Shown here: positions 7,605 to 16,814 of the stretch, piece after piece | Numbering within the stretch: position 1 is the first letter of the stretch | How the letters are laid out: the number at the start of each line of letters is the position of its first letter | Assembly: GCA_963848495.1 (NCBI GenBank) | Contig: CAWKDV010000001.1 | Location: 372,001-436,000 of the forward strand | DNA from: JAICJR01 sp963848495 | GTDB taxonomy: Bacteria > Actinomycetota > Thermoleophilia > Solirubrobacterales > Thermoleophilaceae | Direction: 5' to 3' | Length of the DNA: 64,000 bases | Notes under the pieces: model-generated | What the model saw: the letters and a program-made list of their open reading frames with translations, nothing else | Told to the model about the DNA's origin: nothing | The model's database searches: none | Made by a program: the position numbers and the translations under genes

Positions 7605-10095
7605 CTAACCCACCAGGTGCTCGTCCCTGAGCCAGGCCAGCGTGCGCTCGAGACCCGCCGCGTAGTCCACGCGCGGCTCCCAGCCGAGCAGCTCGCGCGC
7701 CTTGCGGTTGCTGAAGTCCTGGTTGCGCCCGAGCACCTGCACGGCCTGCCGGGACAGCAGCGGCTGCGTTGTGATGCGGGTCGTCCGGCGCAGCAGGCGG
7801 TAGCCGTGCTCCAGCGAGAAGCCGATGCCGTTCGCCGCCCAGTAGGGCAGGCTCCAGCGCACCTGCCGGCAGCCCAACCCCTCGGCCAGGCCGTCGGTGA
7901 ACTCCTTCCAGGTCACGCCGAGGCCGTCGCTCGACGTTGAAGGCCTGACCGGCCGCGGCCTCGTGGCGGAGCGCGAGCAGCGCCGCGTCCACGAGGTTGT
8001 CGACGTAGACGAGCCCGGCCACCGCGCGACCGCCGCCGACGAGCAGCATGTTGCCGCCGCGGATCGCCTTGGCGATCTCGCCGACGACCTCCACCGAGCG
8101 CGGCCCATAGACGGTCGCGGGCCGCAGGATCACGGCCTCCATGCGACCGGTCTTGCTTCACCGCGCTCGACCTCCGCCTCGGCGTCCAGCTTGGTCTGCG
8201 CGTACCAGTTGGCGAAAGCGCGTCGTCGCGTAGGTCTCCTCCACCGACGGCCCGCCGGGATAGCCGTAGACGTCGGTGGTGCTGAAGTGGACGAAGCGCT
8301 GCACCGACGCGTCGAGCGAGGCCTCGAGCACGTTGCGCGTGCCCTCGACGTTGACGCGCTCGATCTCCTTCGTCGTGGCCCAGTCGGACACCAGCGCGCC
8401 GCAGTGGAAGACGTAGCGGCAGCCCTTGGCGGCGCGCGCGAGCGAGCTCCCGCTCGTGAGGTCGCCCGGCGCGATCTCCACGTCGAGCCGCTCGAGCAGT
8501 GAGGTGTCGCTGGTGTCTCGGGCCAGGCAGCGCACCTGGTAGCCCTCCTCCACGAGCCGCTGTGCCAGATGCCCGCCGATGAAGCCGGTGGCGCCGGTGA
8601 CCAGGCAGGCGTGGTCCCGCGACGGGTCGATGCGCTTGCCGCGGAACGGCGCCGGCTCGGCCGCGGGCCCCTCGTGCGTGGCGCCGCGCCGCCTCAGCGT
8701 CGCCGTGGCGATGTTGCGCACCACGCCCCAGTTCCTGCCGGCCGAGCCATGGCAGTCGGCGAGCACCGCCTCGAGCGCGCCGAGGAAGCTGCGCACCTCC
8801 TCCTCGGACAGCGTCAGCGGCGGCAGCAGCTTGATCACGTCGTTCTTGCCGGCGGCCATCGTGATCACGCCGTGGTCGCGGTGGAGCGGGATCACGATCA
8901 GCTGGGGGAAGAGGCCCTCGCTGGCCAGGTGGATCAGGCGCCAGTTCAGCCGCGCGACCCGCGAGCTCGGCGCCCCCAGCTCGATGCCGATCATCAGCCC
9001 GCTGCCGCGGATCTCCTTCACCATCTCGTAGCGCTGCTGGAGCTCCCGCAGGCCGTCCATCAGCAGCGCGCCCATCTGGGCGGCGTGCTCGACCAGGCCG
9101 TCGCGCTCGATGATGCGCATAGTCGCCAGCCCCGCCGCCATCGACAGCCGGTTGCGGCCGTAGGTCGACTGGTGCACGTAGGAGCGCTCGAGCGAGCCCA
9201 CGGCCTTCTGGAAGATCGCCCGCCTCGTGACCATCGCCGCCACCGGCATGTAGCCGCCGCTCAGCGCCTTGCCGACGAGCACGAAGTCGGGCTCGAGCCC
9301 GAAGCGGTCGAGCGCGAACCAGTTGCCGGTCCGGCCGAGGCCGGTCTGGATCTCGTCGGCCACGAACAGCGTGCCGTAGCGGCGGCAGAGCGCCTGCGCC
9401 GCTTCGAGGTAGCCGTCGGGCGGCAGCGTGACCATGCGGCCCTGGATCGGCTCGACGATGAAGGCTGCGACGTCCTTCCGGCGCAGCTCAGCCTCGAGCC
9501 GATCGAGGTCGCCGAACGGCACCCGCGCGCAGCCCGGCAGCAGCGGCCCGAAGCCCTCCTTGAAGAACTCGTCGCCGACCATCGACAGGGGTCCGAGGGT
9601 CACGCCGTGGAAGCTGCTGTCGCAGGAGATCAGCCGCGGGCGGCCCGTGGCGGCCCGCGCGAACTTCATCGCCGAGTCGACCGCCTCCGCGCCGGTGCTG
9701 GCGAAGAAGGTCGCATCGAGGCCCTCCGGCAGGCGCCGCGTGAGCGCCTCGGCCAGCATCCCGGCGAGCGCGGAGTAGTGGATCTGCACCCCGTCCACGA
9801 GGTCCGCCTCGAGCGCCGCCCGCAGCACCTCGCGCACGTCCGGGTGGTTGTGCCCCAGGCTGGCGAAGCCCTCGCCGGTGTGGAAGTCGAGACAGGCGCG
9901 GCCCGCCGAGTCGTACAGGTACGAGCCCTTCGCCGAGACGTACTCGCGGTCGAAGCCGAGGATCCGCAGCACCTCGACCAGCGAGCTGTCGAGGTGCCGG
10001 GTGGCCAGCTCAAGCGTCTGGTCGGCACGCGCCATGGCGTCGCTGACGACGCCGAGGGAATCCCCGGCGCCGATGGATCGATCGTCGGCGTTCAT
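7605..10095 (-). CDS. Fused class III aminotransferase - NAD-dependent epimerase (SDR), frameshifted in this assembly
   Basis: Residues about 1-450 are a class III PLP aminotransferase: FHTGEGFASLGHNHPD, ASTGAEAVDSAMKFARAA, VADEIQTGLGRTG, and the PLP lysine in VLVGKALSGGYMP. After a short linker an extended SDR begins (VTGATGFIGGHL, then VFHCGALVSDW and STTDVYGYPG). The SDR then continues through three reading-frame changes: near 8215 (extra base in AAA), near 8150 (one base missing) and near 7933 (one extra). It resumes as NWYAQTKLDAEAEVE, then ILRPATVYGPRSV, then VTWKEFTDGLAEGL, and ends RDEHLVG. The SDR part resembles 3-beta-HSD/OleD-type reductases. Indel error is more likely than decay because every segment keeps family residues. 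The substrate is unknown. Confidence 0.75.
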
Positions 10096-10142
10096 CGCGA
10101 CCAGGGGACACTAAGGGAGCGGCGAACTCGGCGGGAGGCGCG

Positions 10143-11087
10143 CTACCTGAAGTCCCAGTGGTATTGGAGCGATGCGGGGCCGGCGCCGGCGCTGTAGCTG
10201 TTCGCCAGCTTCTCGTCGCCGCCGAAGGGCGGCAGCGCGGTGAGCGGCCCACCGTCATCGAGGAACGTCGACTGCACACTCGCGTCGCTCGAGGTTGAGA
10301 GGCCCGGACAGGTCACCGTCGCCGGAATGGTCGCGTCGCTTGGAACGTCACCGCGGATGTCGTAGCCGCCGTTCGTGTAGTCGATCAGGAGCTCGCCCTC
10401 GCTGGCCGACACGGTGCCGGCACCCACCGAGGTGCAGAAGGAGCGTGTGGACGTGTGCTGGTAGTTCACCGGTGCACGGTTGATGCTGTAGGTGAACTGC
10501 CCGCGGCCGTAACGCGCGAAGCTGAAGGTCACAGCGCCCGCCTGCCAGGCCTGGTTGTCGTCCTGGGAGGACTGCGTGCCGCCCACGGTGCCGTTCCAGC
10601 TCCGCTTGCCGATGAAGAAGCACTTGCCGCGGCAGAACTGGCAGCCGTCCCTTCCCTGGCTGTTGCTGTCCGAGAAGCAGACCTCCGTTCCGTAGGCGCC
10701 CAGCGGCAGGGCCAGGGTCCCGCTGCCGTGGGCGCAGACCTCGCGGGCCGGGTGATGGGCCCTGTGCCCGCGCTTGACGGGCGGCGTCCCGGCGAGCTGA
10801 CCGAGGTCGTGCCGCGCGACGATCTCGTTACTGCCGTCGGGGCCCAACAGCGACATGATCAGCTCGGCCCCGCGCGAGCTCGCACCCTTGCCGAAGTTGG
10901 CCGCCCGCGCGCAGACCGAGATGGCGCTCGCGGGCTCGGCCTTGAAGGCGTGATCGGTGCGGACGTCGACCTGGCTGATGACCAGGTGGGAGTGCTGGAC
11001 CCTCCGGTGGGTCCTGGCCAGCGCCTGCGTGGCGGACAGAGCCACCAAACCCGCCATCACGACCACCACCGTTGCGATCCGGCCCAT
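10143..11087 (-). CDS. Secreted protein of unknown function
   Basis: A 314-residue protein with a clear signal peptide (MGRIATVVVVMAGLVALSA, cleavage near ALA-RT). The segment from about 35 to 95 (LVISQVDVRTDHAF...AISVCARAANFG) could be a CARDB-like beta domain. A Cys-rich stretch follows (CFSDSNSQGRDGCQFCRGKC), probably disulphide-bonded after export. The C-terminal half is polar, beta-predicted and not recognised. A purine-rich AGGAGG lies 5 nt before the ATG. It stands alone between the aminotransferase gene and a DUF1269 gene, so neighbours do not suggest a function. Confidence 0.72.
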   Translation of the reverse strand: MGRIATVVVVMAGLVALSATQALARTHRRVQHSHLVISQVDVRTDHAFKAEPASAISVCARAANFGKGASSRGAELIMSLLGPDGSNEIVARHDLGQLAGTPPVKRGHRAHHPAREVCAHGSGTLALPLGAYGTEVCFSDSNSQGRDGCQFCRGKCFFIGKRSWNGTVGGTQSSQDDNQAWQAGAVTFSFARYGRGQFTYSINRAPVNYQHTSTRSFCTSVGAGTVSASEGELLIDYTNGGYDIRGDVPSDATIPATVTCPGLSTSSDASVQSTFLDDGGPLTALPPFGGDEKLANSYSAGAGPASLQYHWDFR

Positions 11088-11154
11088 TCGCCCTCCTAGC
11101 GCGGAACTGCAGCCCGAGTCTCCCCAAGCACCGGGACCAAAGTCAAGCCCGCGC

Positions 11155-11700
11155 TCAGGCCGGGGCCGCCGCCTCCGCCTCCTTGATCTCCTCGGCCAGC
11201 TCGTCGGCCGCCATGTCGGTCTCCATGGCCACGATCCGGTTCGCCGCCTTGATGTTGGCCGCGATCTGATCCGCCATGTTGGCCGCGTAGACGACGATCA
11301 GCCCGGCCTGGCCCTCGTCCAGCACCTCGCCGAGCTCCTTGAGGTCGTCGCGCCGCATCCCTCCGCTCACGTGCCCGGAGACCGCGCCGATCGCCGCCCC
11401 CGCGCCGCCGCCGACCGCCAGTGCCCCGATAATGCCCACCGCCGGGAACAGGGCGGCCACCGCGCCGGCGGCCAGGCCCCAGCCAAGGCCGTGGGCGGCC
11501 CCGTGGCGGGTCGGCTGCTCGTGCTTCTTCACGATCTCTACCTTGCCCTGGCTGTTCTTGGCGATCACCGCCGCGTCGAACTCGTGCGAGGTGTGAATCA
11601 CGTCGTACAGCAGCTTGACCGCCTCGTAGTCCGCGATCGCGTCGTCGACGTTGCCATAGGAAGCGGCGCCTACGAACAGGGTGTCCGGCTCATCGCCCAT
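11155..11700 (-). CDS. DUF1269-family protein with glycine-rich hydrophobic core
   Basis: A 181-residue protein matching the DUF1269 pattern. A soluble N-terminal part (YGNVDDAIADYEAVKLL...FDAAVIAK) leads to HGLGWGLAAGAVAALFPAVG and a Gly/Ala-rich hydrophobic segment (about 80-115) that may enter the membrane. An amphipathic C-terminal half ends in an acidic helix. The ATG at 11700 is supported by GGAGG 7 nt upstream. Members are often linked to stress responses, but no biochemical role is established. The divergent GAP-family gene starts 108 nt away. Confidence 0.82.
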   Translation of the reverse strand: MGDEPDTLFVGAASYGNVDDAIADYEAVKLLYDVIHTSHEFDAAVIAKNSQGKVEIVKKHEQPTRHGAAHGLGWGLAAGAVAALFPAVGIIGALAVGGGAGAAIGAVSGHVSGGMRRDDLKELGEVLDEGQAGLIVVYAANMADQIAANIKAANRIVAMETDMAADELAEEIKEAEAAAPA

Positions 11701-11808
11701 CAAGTCCTCCGATCTTCGGGTTCGACGGAACCGTGGGCGAAGCGCGCCAAGGCCGCATCGCCCAAACCGGGTGAGGCCCTGGCCCACCCGCCTTGCCAGG
11801 GTGGCGTC

Positions 11809-12483
11809 GTGGGCTGGATCGACGGCGAACTCGTGCTGGTCGCGCTGGCCGCGATGCTGTCGCCGACCACGCTCACGTTCTCGCTGTTCGTGCTGATCCT
11901 CGGCGACCGGCCGCTGCGGACCGGCTTCTTCTTCTACGCGGGGGCCCTCGGAGCGACGCTGACGATCGGCGTGGTCGCGGCCTTCGTGATCGGCGACGCC
12001 GCCTCGTCCTCGCATCCCAACACGCCGAAGACCTGGGTCGCCATCGTCGACGTCGTCCTGGCCGTGCTCATCGTGATGTTCGTCGTGCGAACCCTGCGCC
12101 GGCCGCCGGACCCGCAGAGGACGCAGAGCGCGATCGACCGGATGACCAAGGTCGCCTCCGCCCCGGCACTTGCGATCCTGGGCGCCGGCGCGACGCTGGC
12201 CAACCCGGGCGGCTTCATCCCGATAGCGCTGAAGACCATCTCCGAGCTCAAGCCGAGCAGCGCCGAGTACGTCGTCGACTGGCTCTTCTTCGCGCTCGTC
12301 TCGCTGCTCCCGCTGCTGCTCGCGCTGATAGCGCTGCTCGTGGCCCCGGCTCCCACCGAGCGCCTGCTGGGGACAACGCGCGGCTGGCTCGAGCGTCACG
12401 CCCGCGCAATGGCCGCGGTGATCGTGCTGCTGCTCGCAGCCGGCCTGCTGCGCAACGGCATCGCTGGCCTGGCTGCTGGCTAG
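11809..12483 (+). CDS. GAP-family (Sap-like) integral membrane protein
   Basis: A 224-residue polytopic protein with about six membrane segments (ELVLVALAAMLSPTTLTFSL, then FFFYAGALGATLTIGVVAAF and others). The layout matches the GAP family related to the mycobacterial Sap glycopeptidolipid-export proteins and the LysE-like fold. The cytoplasmic loop RRPPDPQRTQSAIDRM is followed by LGAGATLANPGGFIPIAL, the family's Asn-Pro-Gly signature. GTG at 11809 is the first usable start, and no Shine-Dalgarno is evident. Its TAG stop is also the first three bases of the TAGCCT -10 box of the next gene. Confidence 0.72.
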   Translation: MGWIDGELVLVALAAMLSPTTLTFSLFVLILGDRPLRTGFFFYAGALGATLTIGVVAAFVIGDAASSSHPNTPKTWVAIVDVVLAVLIVMFVVRTLRRPPDPQRTQSAIDRMTKVASAPALAILGAGATLANPGGFIPIALKTISELKPSSAEYVVDWLFFALVSLLPLLLALIALLVAPAPTERLLGTTRGWLERHARAMAAVIVLLLAAGLLRNGIAGLAAG

Positions 12484-12486
12484 CCT
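12481..12486 (+). promoter_or_regulatory. -10 box for the VOC-family gene
   Basis: TAGCCT is followed by 6 nt and then the ATG at 12493. The box overlaps the stop codon of the upstream gene. Confidence 0.5.
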
Positions 12487-12492
12487 ACGGGC

Positions 12493-12972
12493 ATGAGCGA
12501 GCACACGCCGGCGATCGACTTCGAGAACCTGCCGGCCCCGAGCGAGGGCTTCCTCGTGACCCATTTCATCACCGTACGAAGCGTTGCTCGGTCCCGCGCC
12601 TTCTACTCCGAGGTCCTCGGCGGCCAGGTCGTGCTGGAGGAGAACCCATGCATGATCAAGCTCGCCAACTCATGGATCATCATGAATCCAGGCGGTGGCC
12701 CGACTCCGGACAAGCCCGACATCTCGGTCGTCGACTACGAGCCCGGGGACACGGTGTCCACCTTCATGAACCTGCGCGTCGCCGATTGCCAGGCGTCCTA
12801 CGAGCAGTGGCGCTCAAAGGGAGCCGAGTTCCTGACCCCTCCGATCGATCGCGGCGCCGAGATCCGCTGCTACATGCGGGACCCCGACGGCTACCTGATC
12901 GAGGTCGGCCAGTCCACGGGACTGCTCAAAGGAAAGCTCGCCAAGAAGCGGCCCGAAGATCTGCCGGGCTAG
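12493..12972 (+). CDS. VOC-family (glyoxalase/dioxygenase fold) protein
   Basis: A 159-residue protein with two beta-alpha-beta-beta-beta units. THFITVRSVARSRAFYSEVL, GGQVVLEENPCMIKLANSW and RCYMRDPDGYLIEVGQSTG match glyoxalase/bleomycin-resistance proteins, including a C-terminal Glu in IEVGQ that is usually a metal ligand. The function could be a lyase, epimerase, dioxygenase or drug binder; sequence alone does not decide. Transcription probably starts at the ATG itself, given the -10 box 6 nt upstream. A 6-bp GC hairpin follows at the stop codon. Confidence 0.82.
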   Translation: MSEHTPAIDFENLPAPSEGFLVTHFITVRSVARSRAFYSEVLGGQVVLEENPCMIKLANSWIIMNPGGGPTPDKPDISVVDYEPGDTVSTFMNLRVADCQASYEQWRSKGAEFLTPPIDRGAEIRCYMRDPDGYLIEVGQSTGLLKGKLAKKRPEDLPG

Positions 12973-12981
12973 GGCGCCCGG
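12964..12981 (+). terminator. Short GC hairpin at the end of the VOC gene
   Basis: CCGGGC-N6-GCCCGG overlaps the stop codon, between two convergent genes. There is no U-tract, so termination is only a suggestion. Confidence 0.35.
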
Positions 12982-13008
12982 GTCAGCCCTACAAGGGGCA
13001 GGCGACGC

Positions 13009-14652
13009 TCAGCGCTTCACGATCCGGAACGATTTGGCGGCGGCCTTGCCCTTGCCCATCGAGTTGGAGCCGACGGCCTGCAGGCGGTAGCTCCCCGGGG
13101 CGAGCTTGCGACGGCGCAGCCGCCCGGTGAACCGGAAGGAGACCGAGCCCGCGGCCGCGTCCACGTGGGTGAACGAGGCGACGTCGACGAAGCGCTGGCA
13201 GGGCTTCGACTTCTTCTTGCTGCCGTGCTTCGGCGGCGCCACGCAGCGCCTGTCCTTGCGCACGCCGCGCGCGGGCCGCTGAACCGTGAACTTCGTCGTC
13301 GACTGCTGCGAGACTCGGTAGCGGATCGTGGTGGCGGTCGCGCCGGCGATGCTGCCGCCCTTGGGTGCCGCCTTGAAGGACGCGGGCGACATGCTGAGGC
13401 CGGCGATGGTAGGCGCCGAGCTCGGCCCGGCCGCCGCGACCTGCACCGCCTGCGAGGCACTGGCGGAGTTCCCGAATGCGTCCGTGGCCGTCAGCGTGGC
13501 GAGGAACGACCCCGGCGCGGCGTACGTGTGCGTGCCCGCCAGCGGGCCCGTGGCGCCGTCGCCGAATGCCCAGCTCGTCGTGACCGGCGACCAGCGGTCG
13601 GTCGCAGCCGCGCTGTAGGCGAACGGCTTTCCGGCGACCGCGCTGCCCGGGAAGGAGGTGCTCGATACGACCGGCGGGCCGGCGTCCAGTCCGCTCGCCT
13701 GGATCATGGACTGGCCGGAGCTGCTGTGGATCCACGCGGCGGGGACGTTGCCCTGGTCGTCGACCGCGGCCACCGGTTGACCGTTGCCGGTCCCGGGCAC
13801 GGCGGGCAGAGCGCTGAACGTCGCCGCCCCGGCGGCACGGCTGGCGGCGCCGACCATCGACTGGCCCGCGCTCGTGCCGGCAAACAGCGCGACCACCCCA
13901 CCGCCGGGTGCGGTGGCCAGGAATGGAGTGGAGAGGCTCGTGAGGCTGGTCGGCAACGTCGCGGCCGAGGCAAACGACGACCCGCCCGCTGCGCGCGTCC
14001 GGTCCTCGATCACCCCATTCCGCGCCCAGGCGATCGTCGTCGTGCCATCCGGCCCCACCGCGATCGTCGGCTGGCCTGCGTCGCTGCCGAGCGGAGAGAG
14101 ATCGTTTGCGCCGGGCGTCACCGAGGTGCCGTTCGGCGCTGCCGGCCATGACGAGGCCGCGATGGTCTTGGTGGCGAACTGGACGATGTTGTTCGGCGCG
14201 TTGTGGTTGCGCGTCCATGCGGCGGTGGCCGTCCCGCTCGAGTCCATCGCGACGACCGCCTGGCTCTGCAGCGTGTCGCTCGCCGAGTCGGTCGAGATCG
14301 CATTCGGGGTGGTCCAGGTCGACGAGCCGGCGGTGAAGGTCTCGCCCCACAGGATGCGGTTCACGAAGCCGCCGTTGAAGCGTACGAACAGGAACGCCGC
14401 GTCCCCCGCTGGATCGATCGCGAGCGACGGCGACGACGGTATCGCCGAGGCGGAACCGCAGCCGCATGCGCCGGTCACGTCGGCCTTCGCGCTCCAAGTG
14501 GTCGAGCCTGCCGGCTTGATGGCGAACTCGAACTTCGAGAACTCGTTGCCCGCCGTGTGTCCCTGGTCCCAGACCGCGATGGCGCGGCCGGAGGGCGTCA
14601 CGGCGCCGATCGGCGTCTGCGGCGGATCGGTGGCGCTGGCGCTGGCAAGCGG
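13009..14652 (-). CDS. PKD-domain surface/secreted protein, 5' end not resolved
   Basis: About 545 residues are convincing. Repeats of the type AVDDQGNVPAAWIHSS and AIDPAGDAAFLFVRF resemble beta-propeller or sialidase-like repeats. A PKD domain follows (SWAFGDGATGPLAGTHTYAAPGSFLAT), then a basic C-terminal beta domain ending AKSFRIVKR. The frame stays open to 14952, but upstream of about 14652 the translation is low-complexity and unlike the rest. No signal peptide or start codon with a ribosome site is seen. Either the 5' end was lost at the edge of the accessory region or an unseen indel hides the true start. An extracellular role is inferred from the domains. Confidence 0.68.
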   Translation of the reverse strand, partial: PLASASATDPPQTPIGAVTPSGRAIAVWDQGHTAGNEFSKFEFAIKPAGSTTWSAKADVTGACGCGSASAIPSSPSLAIDPAGDAAFLFVRFNGGFVNRILWGETFTAGSSTWTTPNAISTDSASDTLQSQAVVAMDSSGTATAAWTRNHNAPNNIVQFATKTIAASSWPAAPNGTSVTPGANDLSPLGSDAGQPTIAVGPDGTTTIAWARNGVIEDRTRAAGGSSFASAATLPTSLTSLSTPFLATAPGGGVVALFAGTSAGQSMVGAASRAAGAATFSALPAVPGTGNGQPVAAVDDQGNVPAAWIHSSSGQSMIQASGLDAGPPVVSSTSFPGSAVAGKPFAYSAAATDRWSPVTTSWAFGDGATGPLAGTHTYAAPGSFLATLTATDAFGNSASASQAVQVAAAGPSSAPTIAGLSMSPASFKAAPKGGSIAGATATTIRYRVSQQSTTKFTVQRPARGVRKDRRCVAPPKHGSKKKSKPCQRFVDVASFTHVDAAAGSVSFRFTGRLRRRKLAPGSYRLQAVGSNSMGKGKAAAKSFRIVKR

Positions 14653-15111
14653 GGTGCCTTGGAGCCGCCGGGGTGGCCGTCGAGTCCGGTTTCGAGGTGG
14701 TGGCGCGGTGGGTCGGGGCGCGCTTGACGCTCGACCTTTTGCGGGAGCCACTTTTCCGCCGTGGACGTCCTTCGGGCCGTGCTCGGGAGCCTGGTGTGCT
14801 GGGTCGGACAGTGATCGGGTCGGTCGCGTAGGACTCGCGTGTGTCCGAGCGGCCCCCCGGAGAGGTTGGACGATCTTCCGGCCGACGAGCCGGTGCTTCC
14901 TGACCCGACCGAGCCGGTCGAAGAGGCGGACAAGAGCGAGGAGAAGTGACAATGGCTTGAGAGTCCCGACCCTGACGATCGACCGATCGAACCCGATAAG
15001 ACGGAAACCTGCCCTGGGAGGCTCCGCAACCCGGCCGTGAGAACCGGCCCTTGAGCCCGACCGGACGGAGAAACTGCCGTTTTCGATCGATCCCCTGAAG
15101 GAGCGCGGCTC
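14653..15111. other. Stretch without a convincing gene
   Basis: Open frames exist on both strands, but all translate to low-complexity Arg/Pro/Ser sequence with no recognisable motif. It lies between the truncated-looking PKD gene and the first SOS-box gene and may be the scar of a rearrangement. Confidence 0.5.
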
Positions 15112-15489
15112 TTAGTGCTCCCCTCGGCGCTGAAGCCAAGCCTCGAGCGCGTCGGCCGCGGCACTCATCGTTAGCCCGTCGAGGAGCGCCAGCAGCGACC
15201 GGGCTCCTGACTCCGGTCGGCTGCCACCGAGCGACGCGAGGGCCGATAGAGCAAGCTGCGCGTCGTCGGTCGACAGACCGCGAACCTCGGCGCAGAAGCG
15301 CGCGTGCCAGCGAAGCGCCGCGCGCTCGTAGCGGCTGGGATCTTGGTCGCGGTAGAGCAGCGTCAACGCGAGCGCGTCCTCGAGGCTGAGCCGCGCGACC
15401 TCATGCGCTGCCGAGGTGGCGATGGTGAGGTTGCCGGTCGCCAGGGCGCGGCGGAACAGCGCATGCGGCGAGCCGGCGTCTCCCATCAC
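15112..15489 (-). CDS. Unknown helical protein behind a LexA-like box (copy 1)
   Basis: A 125-residue, probably all-helical protein: FRRALATGNLTIATSAAHEV, then LSLEDALALTLLYRDQDPSR and WHARFCAEVRGLSTDDAQLA. I do not recognise a characterised family; similar proteins seem common in Thermoleophilia, which is from memory. The start is GTG 15489 (AGAGGA 7 nt upstream) or ATG 15486. A palindrome CGAAC-GCTT-GTTCG lies 15-28 nt upstream of the start, where LexA would block transcription. A second, damaged copy sits at 18171-18528. Confidence 0.65.
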   Translation of the reverse strand: MMGDAGSPHALFRRALATGNLTIATSAAHEVARLSLEDALALTLLYRDQDPSRYERAALRWHARFCAEVRGLSTDDAQLALSALASLGGSRPESGARSLLALLDGLTMSAAADALEAWLQRRGEH

Positions 15490-15503
15490 GGCTCATCCTC
15501 TCA

Positions 15504-15517
15504 CGAACGCTTGTTCG
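15504..15517. promoter_or_regulatory. LexA/SOS-box-like palindrome upstream of copy 1
   Basis: CGAACGCTTGTTCG fits the Gram-positive SOS box CGAACRNRYGTTCG except for T at the second R. The symmetry extends one base on each side. An almost identical box precedes the homologous copy. Confidence 0.5.
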
Positions 15518-15711
15518 TACTTGATTAGCGTGGAGATGGAGCTGGCCGCCGTAGGCGCTTCCGGAAGGCGCTTCGAAGACCGACCGCCTCCGCAGGCGTG
15601 TCTCTGACGCCATCGAGGCGCACGCCGCGCCTCGCCGCAATCCTCAGCCGACCAGGATTCTGGAGGTCACGCAGCCCCCAGGCTGCGCGCACAGCCTGCC
15701 CCTCCAGCCGT

Positions 15712-15975
15712 TCAGGCGCTCGCGACCACCTCGCGCACCTCGACGCTGTCGACCGTCACCCCTTCCGGCGCCGCCCCCCTGACCATCTCGCTCGCGGCCC
15801 TGGCCGCCTCCTCGGACTCCCAGACCGACATCGACAGGCCGCTGTTGTCCTTCCGCGTCCAGTAGCCGGCGACGAAACCGGGCGCCTGGGAGATACGCGG
15901 GACGACCTGGTCGTGTAGCGCCGCCACGCTCGCCTCCACGTCGCTGACCGTCACGTTGACCACGACTGCGTGCAT
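15712..15975 (-). CDS. Small dimeric alpha/beta-barrel (ABM-like) protein
   Basis: An 87-residue protein with the ferredoxin-like pattern of antibiotic-biosynthesis-monooxygenase relatives: MHAVVVNVTVSDVEASVAAL, APGFVAGYWTRKDNSGLSMS, VWESEEAARAASE. A good Shine-Dalgarno (GGAGGGG) lies 5 nt before the ATG. Such proteins often bind haem, quinones or polyketides as dimers, but many have no known substrate. It stands alone, with no enzyme partner nearby. Confidence 0.7.
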   Translation of the reverse strand: MHAVVVNVTVSDVEASVAALHDQVVPRISQAPGFVAGYWTRKDNSGLSMSVWESEEAARAASEMVRGAAPEGVTVDSVEVREVVASA

Positions 15976-16164
15976 GGTTCCCCTCCGATGGCTGACCCGC
16001 CGAACGTACCCGATCGCCGCTGACAGGAGCAACCATCGACCTGCTTGCGTTGGGCCGCCCTCCGGGGCATCGCACGCGGCCCGCCGGAGCAGCGGCACCG
16101 GAACGGCCGCCTGCTTCATCTCCGTGCACGCTTGTTCGATCCCAGGGGTCGGCCGGAGGCCGCG

Positions 16165-16416
16165 TCAGAGCCGCGGGTGGATCAGCCCGCGGCGCATTGC
16201 GATCGCCACGGCGCTTGCGGCTGTGGGCGCGCCGAGCTTCCCGCGGAGGTTCTTGATGTGGGTCCTGACGGTTTGAGTGCTAATGACGAGCGCTTCGGCG
16301 ATCTGGGCACCCGTGAGCCCTTCGGCAAGGAGTGTCAGCAGCTCGAGTTCGCGCGCGGTGAGCGGGGCTCCCGCTCTTTGGAAGCGCGGTGGCACGGGAG
16401 CGACAACGCTACCCAC
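16165..16416 (-). CDS. Stand-alone LuxR-type DNA-binding protein
   Basis: An 83-residue protein that is essentially only a LuxR/FixJ helix-turn-helix: LTARELELLTLLAEGLTGAQ, IAEALVISTQTVRTHIKNLR, then AASAVAIAMRRGLI. There is no receiver or ligand domain. It could be a true minimal regulator or the surviving C-terminus of a response regulator. The GTG start at 16416 has no obvious ribosome site. A separate receiver-domain protein lies 1.3 kb away (17710-18123), so the two could act as a split pair; that is speculative. Confidence 0.72.
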   Translation of the reverse strand: MGSVVAPVPPRFQRAGAPLTARELELLTLLAEGLTGAQIAEALVISTQTVRTHIKNLRGKLGAPTAASAVAIAMRRGLIHPRL

Positions 16417-16814
16417 AGCGTGAGACGCCTAGTCAGATGTTCGATTGCGCCTTGACCGGACGATGCGTAGCCTCGTGCGCGAGTCGACGGGCAACCCTCC
16501 AAACTGCCCGGCTCATCGCTTCCAAGGCAAGGTTCGGGCGGGCTCCAGAGGACGGGGAGCCTGCCCGGATCGGCCACCCGCGGCCCGGCCGCCTACTCGG
16601 GCGATACGGCGTTGAGGCAGCGAGATACCGCAGCGGCGGTACGCCAAATACTGCAACCGACGTATGGCCGCCGCTCGGGTCGCCGCGTACGCTCCCCGCC
16701 GTCCGAGTACCCGGGGAGGCGGCCAGGTCTCGCGGGGGAACATCCTGAAGCGTTCTCCCGCGGGCCCGGTCGTTGCCGGACGCTAGGCCCATCTCCCAAG
16801 GCCACCTGGTCGGA
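16417..16814. other. Non-coding stretch with two adjacent hairpins
   Basis: No believable protein on either strand. Two inverted repeats lie close together: CTCCCCG/CGGGGAG at 16692-16718 (13-nt loop), and an 11-bp stem with one G-T wobble at 16731-16762 (10-nt loop). They could form a structured RNA or a tandem terminator. Confidence 0.45.

Noticed and set aside
15038..15110. Possible CRISPR or tandem array near 15 kb
   Set aside because: Only isolated short palindromes were seen; no regularly spaced identical repeats exist here or anywhere else in the window.
16389..16792. Opposing open frames of about 119 codons in the hairpin region
   Set aside because: Both translations are Arg/Gly/Pro-rich without motif, ribosome site or -10 box, and they overlap each other.
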